Positions 42,262-51,244 of a stretch of DNA of 64,000 bases are shown in pieces (positions within the stretch are counted from its first letter, which is position 1; each line of letters opens with the position of its first letter). The notes beneath the pieces are model-generated. The model had not been told where the DNA came from. It saw only the letters and a list, made by a program, of their open reading frames with translations, and ran no database searches. Source of the DNA: Actinotalea solisilvae (lineage in GTDB: Bacteria; Actinomycetota; Actinomycetes; Actinomycetales; Cellulomonadaceae); the NCBI RefSeq assembly GCF_016464425.1, contig NZ_JADDKQ010000015.1, positions 1-64,000 on the forward strand, in the 5' to 3' direction. Made by a program: the position numbers and the translations under genes.

Positions 42262-44444
42262 CCGGCACGGCTACCACCGGCACGACGACGACCGGCACGA
42301 CGACCGCCGAGGGCCGCGCGGACGGCGCGGGCGCCCCGGGCGAGCGCGTCACGCACGCGCTCGTGCGCGACGTCGCGCTGCCCGACGGCGGCACGCTCGC
42401 CCTCGTCACGCTCGACAACGGCCTCGACCACACCAAGCCGACGACCATCGGCCCCGCCGGCATGGCCGAGCTGCGCGAGGTGCTGCTCGCGCAGCAGGCG
42501 CGGGCACGTGCGGGCGAGCTCCGTGCGGTCGCGGTCACGGGCAAGCCGTACTACCTCGCCGCGGGCGCCGACCTGCGCGCCGTCTCGGGCCTCGTCGACC
42601 CGGCCCTCGCGCGGCAGATCGCGGAGCTCGGGCACGCGACGTACCGCCTGCTCGGCGAGATGGGCGTGCCGACGTTCGCGTTCGTCAACGGCGCGGCCCT
42701 CGGCGGAGGTCTCGAGCTCGCGCTGGCGTGCACGTACCGCACGGTCGCGGCCGACGTCGCCGCGCTCGCGCTGCCCGAGACGTTCCTCGGTCTCGTGCCC
42801 GGCTGGGGCGGGTGCTACGTGCTGCCGCGGCTCATCGGCGTGCGCGGGGCGATCGAGATGATCCTCACCCGGCCGCTCGCCAACAACCGCATGACGACCG
42901 CGGCGCAGGCGCACGAGATGGGCCTCGTCGACACCGTGCTGCACCCCGCGGACTTCCTCGAGCAGTCCGTGGCGTGGGCGGCGCGCGTGCTCGCGGGCGA
43001 GGTGCAGGTGCCCCGGCGCGCGCTCGACCCGCAGGACGAGTGGGACGCCGTCGTCGCGGGCGCCCGCGCGCAGCTCGACCGCCGGCTGCACGGCGCCAAG
43101 CCGGCGCCGTACCGCGCGCTCGAGCTCGTGGCGGCGGCGCGCACGGCGGAGCAGGACGTCGCGTTCGCCGCGGAGGACGACGCGCTGACGGACCTCATCA
43201 TGAGCGACGAGCTGCGCGCCGGCCTGTACGCGTTCGACCTCACGTCGCGCAAGGCGCGCACGCCCGCGGGGGCGCCGTCCGCCGAGCTCGCACGCCCCGT
43301 GCGCAGCGTGGGGATCGTGGGCGCGGGCCTCATGGCCGGCCAGCTGGCGGTGCTCGTCGCGCGCCGCCTGCGCGTGCCGGTGCTCATGCGCGAGGTCGAC
43401 GAGGACCGCGTCGCCGCGGGCCTCGCGGGCGTCCGGGCGCAGGTCGAGCAGCTCGCGCGTAAGGGCCGCATCTCCGAGGGCGAGGCGAACCGGATCCTCG
43501 GGTCCGTGCGGATCAGCACGGACCTGTCGACGCTCGCGAAGGCCGACGTCGTGGTCGAGGCGGTGACCGAGGTGCTGCCGCTCAAGCAGCGCGTGTTCGC
43601 CGAGCTCGAGGACGTGCTCGACGACGCCGCGGTGCTCGCGACCAACACCTCGGCGCTGTCGGTCACCGCGATGGGCGCGCACCTGCGCCGTCCCGAGCGC
43701 GTCGTGGGGCTGCACTTCTTCAACCCGGTCGCGCAGATGCCGCTCGTCGAGGTCGTCCGGACGCCCGCGTCGGACGACGCGGCCGTCGCGACGGCCTTCG
43801 CCGTGGCGAAGGCGCTCGGCAAGACCGCGGTCGGCGTCGCTGACCGCCCCGGCTTCGTCGTCAACCGGCTCCTGCTGCGCATGCTCGCCGAGGTCGCGGC
43901 CGCGGTCGAGGGCGGGACGCCGGTCCAGGTCGCCGACCGCGCCCTGCGTCCCCTCGGCCTGCCCATGGGACCGTTCGCGCTCATCCAGCTCGTGGGCCTG
44001 CCCGTCGCGCTGCACGTGCTGCGGTCGCTGCACGAGGACCTGGGCGAGCGGTACCCGCTGTCCCCCGGACTCGAGCGGCTCGCCGCCGAGGGGCGTCGCG
44101 TCGTCCCGGAGCCCGACGGCTCGGGCGCCGAGGCCGACGTGGACCCCGCGATCCAGGACGCGTTCGACGGCCCCGTGGGACGCGCGGGCTCGCTCGACGA
44201 GCAGGGCGTCCTCGACGCCGTCCTCGGCGGACTGGCGCAGGAGATCGGCCTCATGCTGGACGAGGGAGTCGTGGAAGGTCCCGAGCAGATCGACCTCTGC
44301 ATGGTGCTCGGCGCCGGCTGGCCGTTCCACCTCGGCGGGATCTGCCCCTACCTCGACCGCACCGGGTGGTCCGAGCGCGTGATCGGGCGCCGGCTGCTGC
44401 CGCGCGGCACCGCGGACGTGCCGGACCGCGCCACCGTCGGCTGA
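42258..44444 (+). CDS. fadB: Fatty acid oxidation complex alpha subunit (enoyl-CoA hydratase / 3-hydroxyacyl-CoA dehydrogenase)
   Basis: 728 residues. N-terminal crotonase domain (about 30-280; YYLAAGADLRAVSG oxyanion region, NGAALGGGLELALAC, LPETFLGLVPGWGG) is fused to a 3-hydroxyacyl-CoA dehydrogenase (about 350-640; GIVGAGLMAGQLAVLVAR, GLHFFNPVAQMPLVEVV). First 25 residues are Thr/Gly-rich. ATG overlaps the fadA stop after GGAGGAG. The C-terminus (DRATVG) is part of a 19-bp tandem repeat that continues past the stop. Confidence 0.94.
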   Translation: MTGTATTGTTTTGTTTAEGRADGAGAPGERVTHALVRDVALPDGGTLALVTLDNGLDHTKPTTIGPAGMAELREVLLAQQARARAGELRAVAVTGKPYYLAAGADLRAVSGLVDPALARQIAELGHATYRLLGEMGVPTFAFVNGAALGGGLELALACTYRTVAADVAALALPETFLGLVPGWGGCYVLPRLIGVRGAIEMILTRPLANNRMTTAAQAHEMGLVDTVLHPADFLEQSVAWAARVLAGEVQVPRRALDPQDEWDAVVAGARAQLDRRLHGAKPAPYRALELVAAARTAEQDVAFAAEDDALTDLIMSDELRAGLYAFDLTSRKARTPAGAPSAELARPVRSVGIVGAGLMAGQLAVLVARRLRVPVLMREVDEDRVAAGLAGVRAQVEQLARKGRISEGEANRILGSVRISTDLSTLAKADVVVEAVTEVLPLKQRVFAELEDVLDDAAVLATNTSALSVTAMGAHLRRPERVVGLHFFNPVAQMPLVEVVRTPASDDAAVATAFAVAKALGKTAVGVADRPGFVVNRLLLRMLAEVAAAVEGGTPVQVADRALRPLGLPMGPFALIQLVGLPVALHVLRSLHEDLGERYPLSPGLERLAAEGRRVVPEPDGSGAEADVDPAIQDAFDGPVGRAGSLDEQGVLDAVLGGLAQEIGLMLDEGVVEGPEQIDLCMVLGAGWPFHLGGICPYLDRTGWSERVIGRRLLPRGTADVPDRATVG

Positions 44445-44480
44445 CCGGGCCACCGTCGGCCGACCGCGCCACCGTCGGCT
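44424..44480. repeat. Three tandem 19-bp repeats across fadB stop
   Basis: GACCGCGCCACCGTCGGCT and two near copies start at 44424, 44443 and 44462, with a partial fourth from 44481. The fadB TGA is at the junction of copies one and two. Confidence 0.93.
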
Positions 44481-44531
44481 GACCGCGTCGCCGAGGCCGC
44501 CGCGTCCCGTGCGGGTGAGGTTCCGCCGGCG

Positions 44532-44567
44532 TCGGCCGAGGGATCATCCCGGTGACCCCTCGGCCGA
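44532..44567. terminator. 11-bp inverted repeat upstream of diguanylate cyclase gene
   Basis: TCGGCCGAGGG (44532-44542) and its exact complement CCCTCGGCCGA (44557-44567) flank a 14-nt loop. It lies 88 nt after fadB and 10 nt before the GGDEF gene start. It may be the fadAB terminator, or an operator or leader structure that affects translation of the cyclase gene. Confidence 0.55.
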
Positions 44568-44577
44568 TGGTCAGGGT

Positions 44578-45723
44578 GTGACGACCGACACGGCCGAGGA
44601 CGCCGTCGCCCGCGAGGCGCGGCGGCAGGGGCACCGCGTCCGGATGACGCTCATCGGCGTCGGCAACGCGGTGCTCCAGGCCGTCATGGTCCTGCTCTTC
44701 GCGACGACCGGCGCGGCTCCGCTGCCCGTCGCCGTCGCGTTCGCGGCGACGATCCTCGTGACGACCACGACCTTCGCCCTCCTCGTGCGCACGGGCTGGA
44801 ACCGGCGCCTGCGCGACCCGGCGCTCGTCGTCCCGCAGATGACCTCGAGCTTCGTGGTCCAGCTCGTCTACCTCGTGCTCGCGCCGCGGCTGTGGACGCT
44901 CTTCCTCGTCGCCGTCCTCGTGACGTTCACGTTCGCGATGGTGTCGTTCAGCCCCCGGCAGTTCAGCGTCGCGAAGTGGTGGGTCGCGGGCGGGCTCGCC
45001 ACGGCGCTGCTGCTCGTCCGCGGGCGCTTCGGGCACCCGGGGACGGGCGACGTCGACCTGCTGCTCCTGTGGGCGTACTTCGTCCTGTCCGTGCACCAGC
45101 TCACGCTCATCGGCTCGCGCTTCGGCTCGCTGCGCGCCCAGCTGTCGGCCAAGAACGCCGAGCTCAGCGCCGCGCTCGCGCGCGTCCACGCGCTCGCGAC
45201 GATCGACGAGCTCACGGGCGTGCCGAACCGGCGCTCCTTCATGACCGCGCTGACCGAGGAGCGCGCGCGGGCCGAGCGCGGCACCCGGCCGTTCGCCGTC
45301 GCGATCCTCGACGTGGACGCCTTCAAGCTCGTCAACGACACCCACGGCCACGGCGTCGGCGACGCCGTCCTGGCCGAGCTCTGCCGCGTGGCCGAGCGCA
45401 CGGTGCGCACGCAGGACCACTTCGCCCGCTTCGGCGGCGAGGAGTTCGCGCTCCTGCTGGCCGCGCCGACCGCGGGGCCGGACGCCGAGCGGGCCGTCGA
45501 GCGGCTGCGCGAGGCCGTCGAGTCCCACGACTGGGCAGACGTCGCCCCGGGCCTGCGGGTCACCGTCTCCGCGGGCGTCACGTGCTGGCGGGCGGGCGAG
45601 AGCGCCGAGGCGCTCCTCGCGCGCGCGGACCGCGCGCTCTACGAGGCGAAGGCCACGGGCCGCAACCGCACGGTCGGGGTCGGCACGCAGGCCGCGACCG
45701 CCGACGTCGCCGGCACTCCCTGA
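44578..45723 (+). CDS. Membrane-bound diguanylate cyclase (GGDEF)
   Basis: 381 residues. Five or six membrane helices (about 23-178) with no recognised sensor domain, then a GGDEF domain (about 205-365). The active site is GGEEF (286-290), which is catalytically competent in known cyclases; RTQD (277-280) five residues earlier matches the RxxD product-inhibition site. It should make c-di-GMP from two GTP. GTG start; translation may be affected by the hairpin ending 10 nt upstream. The signal sensed is unknown. Confidence 0.92.
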   Translation: MTTDTAEDAVAREARRQGHRVRMTLIGVGNAVLQAVMVLLFATTGAAPLPVAVAFAATILVTTTTFALLVRTGWNRRLRDPALVVPQMTSSFVVQLVYLVLAPRLWTLFLVAVLVTFTFAMVSFSPRQFSVAKWWVAGGLATALLLVRGRFGHPGTGDVDLLLLWAYFVLSVHQLTLIGSRFGSLRAQLSAKNAELSAALARVHALATIDELTGVPNRRSFMTALTEERARAERGTRPFAVAILDVDAFKLVNDTHGHGVGDAVLAELCRVAERTVRTQDHFARFGGEEFALLLAAPTAGPDAERAVERLREAVESHDWADVAPGLRVTVSAGVTCWRAGESAEALLARADRALYEAKATGRNRTVGVGTQAATADVAGTP

Positions 45724-45763
45724 GCCCGCCTCCCGCGCGAGGTCTGCGGCCTCGGGGTGCGGC

Positions 45764-46639
45764 TCAGTAGACCGTGAGGCCCTTGTCGCGGAACTGGCCG
45801 CGCACGCGCTCGACGAGCTCGGGGCTCGGCGCCGCGACGCCGTCGAGCTCGTAGCGCATGCCGAGGGACTCCCACTTGTCGCGCCCCATCTGGTGGAACG
45901 GCAGGACCTCGACGCGCGTGACCGTCGGCAGGGTCGCGACGTAGTCCGCGACCGCCTGGACGTTCTCCTCGTCGTCGGTGAGGCCCGGGACGAGCACGAA
46001 GCGGATCCAGATCTCGGTGCCGCGAGCGGCGAGCCGGCGGCCGAAGTCGAGCGTCGGCTGCAGGTCGCGCCCGGTGACCTTGCGGTAGGTCTCGGGCAGG
46101 CCCGACTTGACGTCGAGGAGCACGAGGTCGACGTCGTCGAGCATCGCGTCCGAGCAGTGCGCCCCGAGGAAGCCGGAGGTGTCGACCGCGGTGTGCAGGC
46201 CCATCTCCTTCGCGCCGCGCAGGAGCCGCGCGAGGAACGCGGGCTGCATGAGCGGCTCGCCGCCGGAGAAGGTCACGCCGCCGTGGGTGACCTGGAGCAC
46301 GGGCACGTAGCGGCGGATGCGCGCGAGCAGCTCGTCGGCCAGGACGGGCTCGCCGCGCCGCATCTCCATGGTGTCGGGGTTGTGGCAGTAGAGGCACCGC
46401 AGCGGGCAGCCCGACAGGAACGCCGTCAGGCGCGTCCCGGGGCCGTCGACCGCCGTCACGAGCTCCCACGAGTGCAGCGACCCGAGCTCGCCGGCGCGCA
46501 TCTGCGCGAAGCGCTCCGAGCGGTCGGCGTCCGCGAGCTCGAGGCCCGCGGTGCCCGCCGAGGAGCGCTCGTGCGAGCCGCCGACGACCGGGAGGTCGAG
46601 CTCGACGACGGGTGCGCCGGTGACGGTGTTGGTGCTCAT
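45764..46639 (-). CDS. pflA: Pyruvate formate-lyase activating enzyme
   Basis: 291 residues. Radical SAM enzyme that makes the glycyl radical of PflB. The 4Fe-4S cluster motif is C78-x3-C82-x2-C85 (SGCPLRCLYCHNP); VTFSGGEPLMQP follows. About 50 residues longer at the N-terminus than E. coli PflA (246). ATG with GGAG upstream. It lies downstream of pflB on the same strand, separated by 218 nt holding a strong hairpin, so it probably also has its own promoter. Confidence 0.95.
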   Translation of the reverse strand: MSTNTVTGAPVVELDLPVVGGSHERSSAGTAGLELADADRSERFAQMRAGELGSLHSWELVTAVDGPGTRLTAFLSGCPLRCLYCHNPDTMEMRRGEPVLADELLARIRRYVPVLQVTHGGVTFSGGEPLMQPAFLARLLRGAKEMGLHTAVDTSGFLGAHCSDAMLDDVDLVLLDVKSGLPETYRKVTGRDLQPTLDFGRRLAARGTEIWIRFVLVPGLTDDEENVQAVADYVATLPTVTRVEVLPFHQMGRDKWESLGMRYELDGVAAPSPELVERVRGQFRDKGLTVY

Positions 46640-46760
46640 GGGTCCAGTCTCCGGCCCCCACCAGGGAAAGTCATGGGACGAATGTCCCCGGCACGCCGGG
46701 TGTCCCGGGCGCCGTCCGAGCGGCGCGGCCGTGCGCACGGCAGGTGGTCCCGACGACGCG

Positions 46761-46794
46761 ACGGGGCGCGGTGCCCCCCGGCACCGCGCCCCGT
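46761..46794. terminator. Strong hairpin between pflB and pflA
   Basis: ACGGGGCGCGGTGCC (46761-46775) pairs perfectly with GGCACCGCGCCCCGT (46780-46794) over a CCCC loop: 15 bp without mismatch. It starts 64 nt past the pflB stop. No U-tract. Expected to end or strongly reduce transcription from pflB into pflA. The rest of the gap (46640-46857) shows only short CGTCCCGT repeats. Confidence 0.8.
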
Positions 46795-46857
46795 CCCGTC
46801 ATCCCGTCCCGTCACCCGCACCGCCGGCGTGGACCGGCGGCCGTGGCGTCCGTCGCG

Positions 46858-49137
46858 TCACAGTCCCCCGTGGAAGGTGCGCGACAGGACGTCGAGCTGC
46901 TGCTCGCGCGTCAGGCGGACGAAGTTGACCGCGTACCCGGACACCCGGATGGTCAGCTGCGGGTAGTTCTCCGGGTGCTCCATCGCGTCCTCGAGGGTCT
47001 CGCGGTTGAGCACGTTGACGTTGACGTGGAAGCCGTGCGAGACGGTGTACCCGTCGAGGAGGCCGACGAGGTTCGTCACCTGCTCCGCGCGGTCCCGGCC
47101 GAGGCCCGAGGGCACGACGGTCGAGGTGAGCGAGATGCCGTCCTCGGAGTCGTCGTACGGCAGCTTCGCCACGGACAGCGCGCTCGCGAGCATGCCGTGC
47201 GAGTCGCGCCCGTTCATCGGGTTGGCGCCCGGCGCGAACGGCTCGCCGGAGCGGCGGCCGTCGGGCGTGTTGCCGGTGTGCTTGCCGTAGACCACGTTCG
47301 AGGTGATGGTCAGCACGGACTGCGTGTGCTTGGCGTTGCGGTACGTCGGCTGGCGGCGGATCTTCTCCATGAAGCTGCGCACCAGCTCGACCGCGATCTC
47401 GTCGGCGCGGTCGTCGTCGTTGCCGTAGGTCGGGTACTCGCCCTCGACCACGTAGTCGACGACGAGACCGGTCTCGTCACGGACGGGCTTGACCGTCGCG
47501 TACTTGATCGCCGAGAGCGAGTCGGTCGCGACCGAGAGACCGGCGATGCCGCACGCGAGGGTCCGCAGGATCGCCCGGTCGTGCAGGGCCATCTCGATGC
47601 GCTCGTACGCGTACTTGTCGTGCGACCAGTGGATGCAGTTGAGCGCGTCCACGTACGTCTGGGCCAGCCAGTCGAGCAGCGTGTCGTAGGACGCGCGCAC
47701 CTGGGCGTAGTCGAGCACGTCGCCGGTGACCGGCACGGTGACCGGGCCGATCTGCTTGCCCGAGACCTCGTCGCGCCCGCCGTTGATCGCGTAGAGCAGC
47801 GCCTTGGCGAGGTTGACCCGCGCACCGAAGAACTGCATCTGCTTGCCGACGGTCATGGCCGAGACGCAGCACGCGATGGCCGCGTCGTCGCCGCACTGGC
47901 CGCGGACCAGCTCGTCCGACTCGTACTGGATCGCGGACGTGTCGATCGACACCTGCGCGCAGAACCGCTTGAAGCCCTCGGGGAGCTTGTGCGACCACAG
48001 CACGGTGAGGTTCGGCTCGGGCGCCGGGCCCAGGTTGTACAGCGTCTGCAGGTAGCGGAACGACGTCCGCGTCACGAGCGGGCGGCCGTCCTCGCCGATG
48101 CCGGCGATGGACTCGGTGACCCACGTCGGGTCGCCCGAGAAGAGGGCGTCGTACTCGGGCGTGCGCAGGAAGCGCACGATCCGCAGCTTGATGACGAAGT
48201 CGTCGATGAGCTCCTGCGCCCGCTCCTCGGTCAGCGTCCCCGCGGCGATGTCGCGCTGGATGTAGACGTCGAGGAAGGTCGAGGTGCGGCCCAGCGACAT
48301 CGCGGCGCCGTTCTGCTCCTTGACCGCCGCCAGGTACGCGAAGTACAGCCACTGCACGGCCTCGCGCGCCGTCGTCGCGGGCTTCGAGATGTCGTAGCCG
48401 TAGGACGCCGCCATCTGCTTGAGCTCGCCCAGGGCGCGGATCTGCTCGGCGATCTCCTCGCGCTCCCGGATGACGTCCTCGGTGGAGCGCTCCATGTCGA
48501 GCGCCGCGCGCTCGAGCTTCTTCGCGGCGACGAGGCCGTCGACGCCGTAGAGCGCGACGCGGCGGTAGTCGCCGATGATCCGGCCGCGGCCGTAGGCGTC
48601 GGGCAGGCCCGTGATGAGGTGGGAGCTGCGCGCGGCGCGGACGTCGGGCGGGTAGACGTCGAACACGCCGGCGTTGTGCGTCTTGCGGTACTCGGTGAAG
48701 ATCTTCGCGATCTGCGGGTCGGCCTCGTAGCCGTAGGTCTTGAGGGCGCCCTCGACCATGCGCCAGCCGCCGTACGGCATGATCGCGCGCTTGAGCGGCG
48801 CGTCCGTCTGCAGGCCGACGATGAGCTCGTTGCCCTGGTCGATGTAGCCCGGCTTGTGGGCCGTGATGGAGGACGGCGTGCTCGCGTCGACGTCGTAGAC
48901 GCCGCGCTCGCGCTCCTCGGGGAACATCGCGGAGAGCGTCGCCCAGATCCCGGTCGTGCGCTCGGTCGGGCCGGCGAGGAAGGACGCGTCACCCGTGTAG
49001 GGCGTGTAGTTGCGCTGGATGAAGTCGCGCACGTCGACGGCGTCCTGCCACGGTCCGGCGACGAAACCCTGCCATGCGGCGGGCGGGCCGTCCTGCTCCC
49101 GCGGGGGGACCGTCGTGTGGTCTGCGGTGATGGCCAT
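46858..49137 (-). CDS. pflB: Pyruvate formate-lyase
   Basis: 759 residues (E. coli 760). Converts pyruvate and CoA to acetyl-CoA and formate without oxygen. Catalytic Cys423-Cys424 (IACCVSAM) and the glycyl-radical Gly734 (RVSGYAVNF) are present. [23 protein letters not shown] is also family-typical. ATG with GGGAG upstream. It indicates mixed-acid fermentation ability, as in Cellulomonas-like facultative anaerobes. No FNR-type TTGAT-N4-ATCAA box was seen in the upstream 60 nt. Confidence 0.97.
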   Translation of the reverse strand: MAITADHTTVPPREQDGPPAAWQGFVAGPWQDAVDVRDFIQRNYTPYTGDASFLAGPTERTTGIWATLSAMFPEERERGVYDVDASTPSSITAHKPGYIDQGNELIVGLQTDAPLKRAIMPYGGWRMVEGALKTYGYEADPQIAKIFTEYRKTHNAGVFDVYPPDVRAARSSHLITGLPDAYGRGRIIGDYRRVALYGVDGLVAAKKLERAALDMERSTEDVIREREEIAEQIRALGELKQMAASYGYDISKPATTAREAVQWLYFAYLAAVKEQNGAAMSLGRTSTFLDVYIQRDIAAGTLTEERAQELIDDFVIKLRIVRFLRTPEYDALFSGDPTWVTESIAGIGEDGRPLVTRTSFRYLQTLYNLGPAPEPNLTVLWSHKLPEGFKRFCAQVSIDTSAIQYESDELVRGQCGDDAAIACCVSAMTVGKQMQFFGARVNLAKALLYAINGGRDEVSGKQIGPVTVPVTGDVLDYAQVRASYDTLLDWLAQTYVDALNCIHWSHDKYAYERIEMALHDRAILRTLACGIAGLSVATDSLSAIKYATVKPVRDETGLVVDYVVEGEYPTYGNDDDRADEIAVELVRSFMEKIRRQPTYRNAKHTQSVLTITSNVVYGKHTGNTPDGRRSGEPFAPGANPMNGRDSHGMLASALSVAKLPYDDSEDGISLTSTVVPSGLGRDRAEQVTNLVGLLDGYTVSHGFHVNVNVLNRETLEDAMEHPENYPQLTIRVSGYAVNFVRLTREQQLDVLSRTFHGGL

Positions 49138-49255
49138 GCGAACCGAGCTCCCTGGTGGTCGGGCTGTGATACCACGACGCTACGGCGCGATTCATAGGAT
49201 GACCTGGGACCTTTGGCTCGCCGGCCGCCGGGGTTCTCCCGGCCGGAGCGGCTGC

Positions 49256-49279
49256 GAGCCGGCTCGTCGGAGCCGGCTC
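49256..49279 (-). terminator. Hairpin after dxs
   Basis: Two copies of the self-complementary GAGCCGGCTC (49256-49265 and 49270-49279) with GTCG between can pair over 10 bp. The structure ends 1 nt beyond the dxs stop codon, in the direction of dxs transcription. Confidence 0.6.
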
Positions 49280-49280
49280 G

Positions 49281-51161
49281 TCAGAGCGTGGCGAGGCGCG
49301 TGAGCACGTCCTGCACGACGTCGGGAGCGCGCAGCCGGAGCTGCTCGACGAGCTGCGCCCGTGTCGCGTGGTCGAGGAACTCGTGGGGCACGCCGACGGG
49401 CTGGACGCGCGCCGCGAGCCCCGCCTCGTCGCACCGCTGCGCGAGCAGCGCCCCGACGCCGCCCTCGACGAGCCCGTCCTCGAGCACGACGACGTGGTCG
49501 TGCTCCCCCGCGAGCTTGACCAGCGCGGGCTGGACGGGCAGCACCCAGCGCGGATCGACGACCGTGGCGCCCAGGCCCTCGGCCGCGAGCAGCCCGCCGG
49601 CCTCCACGGCCGTGTGCGCGAGCGGGCCGACGCCGACGACGAGCACCGACCGCTCGCCGGGTGCGGGCTCGTGCCGCGCGAGGACGTCGACGAGCTCGTG
49701 GCTCTCGAGGGCGGGCAGCGCGTCCGGCAGCGGGCCCTTGGGGTAGCGGACGACCGTGGGCGCGTCGTCGACGTCGACGGCCGCGCGCAGGGCCGAGCGC
49801 AGGGTGTCCTCGTCGCGCGGCGCCGCGAGCCGCAGCCCGGGCACGACGCGCAGCAGGGCCATGTCCCACATGCCGTTGTGGCTCGCGCCGTCGTCGCCCG
49901 TGAGGCCCGCGCGGTCGAGCACGAAGGTGACGCCCGCGCGGTGGAGCGCGACGTCCATGAGCACCTGGTCGAACGCGCGGTTGAGGAAGGTCGCGTACAC
50001 CGCGACGACGGGGTGCAGGCCGGCGAACGCCATGCCCGCCGCCGACGTCACGGCGTGCTGCTCGGCGATGCCGACGTCGAACACGCGCGCGGGGAACTCG
50101 GCCGCGAACGGCGCGAGGCCGACCGGCTGGAGCATGGCTGCGCTGATGGCGACGACGTCGGGCCGGCGACGGCCGAGGCGCACCATCTCGTCCGCGAAGA
50201 CCGAGGTCCAGCCGAAGCGCGACGGCGCCACGGGCAGGCCCGTCTCGGGGTGGATGACGCCGACCGCGTGGAAGCGGTCGGCGACGTCCTGCTCCGCCGG
50301 CACGTAGCCGCGGCCCTTCTCGGTGATCACGTGCACGATGACCGGCCCGCCGAACGCCTTGGCCCGCCGCAGCGCCTGCTCGACCTGGCCGACGTCGTGC
50401 CCGTCGACCGGGCCGATGTACTTGATGCCGAGGTCCTCGAACATGCCCTGCGGCGCGACGACGTCCTTGATGCCCTTCTTGAGGCCGTGCAGCGCCTCGT
50501 AGGCGAGGCGGCCGGGCGGGCCCGAACGGCGCAGCGTGCGCTTGCCCCACGCGAGCACGTCCTCGTAACCGCGCGTCGTGCGCAGGACGTCGAGGTGGTG
50601 CGCGAGGCCGCCGATCGTCGGGTCGTAGGACCGCCCGTTGTCGTTGACGACGACGACGAGGCGCCGGTCGTGGCCCGAGGCGATGTTGTTGAGCGCCTCC
50701 CAGGCCATGCCGCCCGTGAGGGCGCCGTCGCCGATGACCGCGGCGACGTGCCGGTCGGTGCGTCCGAGGAGCTGGTTCGCCTTGGCGATGCCGTCGGCCC
50801 ACGAGAGGGCGGTCGACGCGTGCGAGTTCTCGACGACGTCGTGCTCGGACTCGGCACGGCTCGGGTACCCCGAGAGGCCGCCGCGGCGGCGCAGGTCGGA
50901 GAAGTCGGCGCGCCCCGTGAGCAGCTTGTGCACGTAGGACTGGTGGCCGGTGTCGAACACGAGCGTGTCGCGCGGCGACTCGAAGACGCGGTGCAGCGCG
51001 AGCGTGAGCTCGACGACGCCCAGGTTGGGGCCGAGGTGGCCGCCCGTGCGCGAGACCGACTGGATGAGGAACTGGCGGATCTCGCCCGCGAGCTGCGCGA
51101 GCTGCCCGGGTCGCAGCGCACGGACGTCGGCCGGCGAGGTGATCCGGGGCAGCAGGGTCAT
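49281..51161 (-). CDS. dxs: 1-deoxy-D-xylulose-5-phosphate synthase
   Basis: 626 residues. First enzyme of the non-mevalonate isoprenoid pathway: pyruvate and glyceraldehyde-3-phosphate to DXP, using thiamine diphosphate. [21 protein letters not shown], the TPP motif [33 protein letters not shown] and [15 protein letters not shown] are all family marks. ATG at 51161 has TACGAT 6 nt upstream and no ribosome binding site. Its isoprenoid products would supply the UbiA-type enzyme among others. Confidence 0.96.
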   Translation of the reverse strand: MTLLPRITSPADVRALRPGQLAQLAGEIRQFLIQSVSRTGGHLGPNLGVVELTLALHRVFESPRDTLVFDTGHQSYVHKLLTGRADFSDLRRRGGLSGYPSRAESEHDVVENSHASTALSWADGIAKANQLLGRTDRHVAAVIGDGALTGGMAWEALNNIASGHDRRLVVVVNDNGRSYDPTIGGLAHHLDVLRTTRGYEDVLAWGKRTLRRSGPPGRLAYEALHGLKKGIKDVVAPQGMFEDLGIKYIGPVDGHDVGQVEQALRRAKAFGGPVIVHVITEKGRGYVPAEQDVADRFHAVGVIHPETGLPVAPSRFGWTSVFADEMVRLGRRRPDVVAISAAMLQPVGLAPFAAEFPARVFDVGIAEQHAVTSAAGMAFAGLHPVVAVYATFLNRAFDQVLMDVALHRAGVTFVLDRAGLTGDDGASHNGMWDMALLRVVPGLRLAAPRDEDTLRSALRAAVDVDDAPTVVRYPKGPLPDALPALESHELVDVLARHEPAPGERSVLVVGVGPLAHTAVEAGGLLAAEGLGATVVDPRWVLPVQPALVKLAGEHDHVVVLEDGLVEGGVGALLAQRCDEAGLAARVQPVGVPHEFLDHATRAQLVEQLRLRAPDVVQDVLTRLATL

Positions 51162-51167
51162 CCGGTC

Positions 51168-51173
51168 ATCGTA
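51168..51173 (-). promoter_or_regulatory. Likely -10 element of dxs
   Basis: TACGAT on the minus strand, 6 nt before the dxs ATG; no ribosome binding site. Leaderless pattern. Confidence 0.5.
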
Positions 51174-51244
51174 CGGCGCACGGTGCCACGGGACCTCGGC
51201 GGCGCGGTGAGGGGTCCGGGGAGGGTGTGAGGAGGGCGGCCATG

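Noticed and set aside
49138..49200. FNR or Rex box upstream of pflB
   Set aside because: No TTGAT-N4-ATCAA or TTGTGA-N6-TCACAA match could be found; anaerobic control, if any, is not visible.
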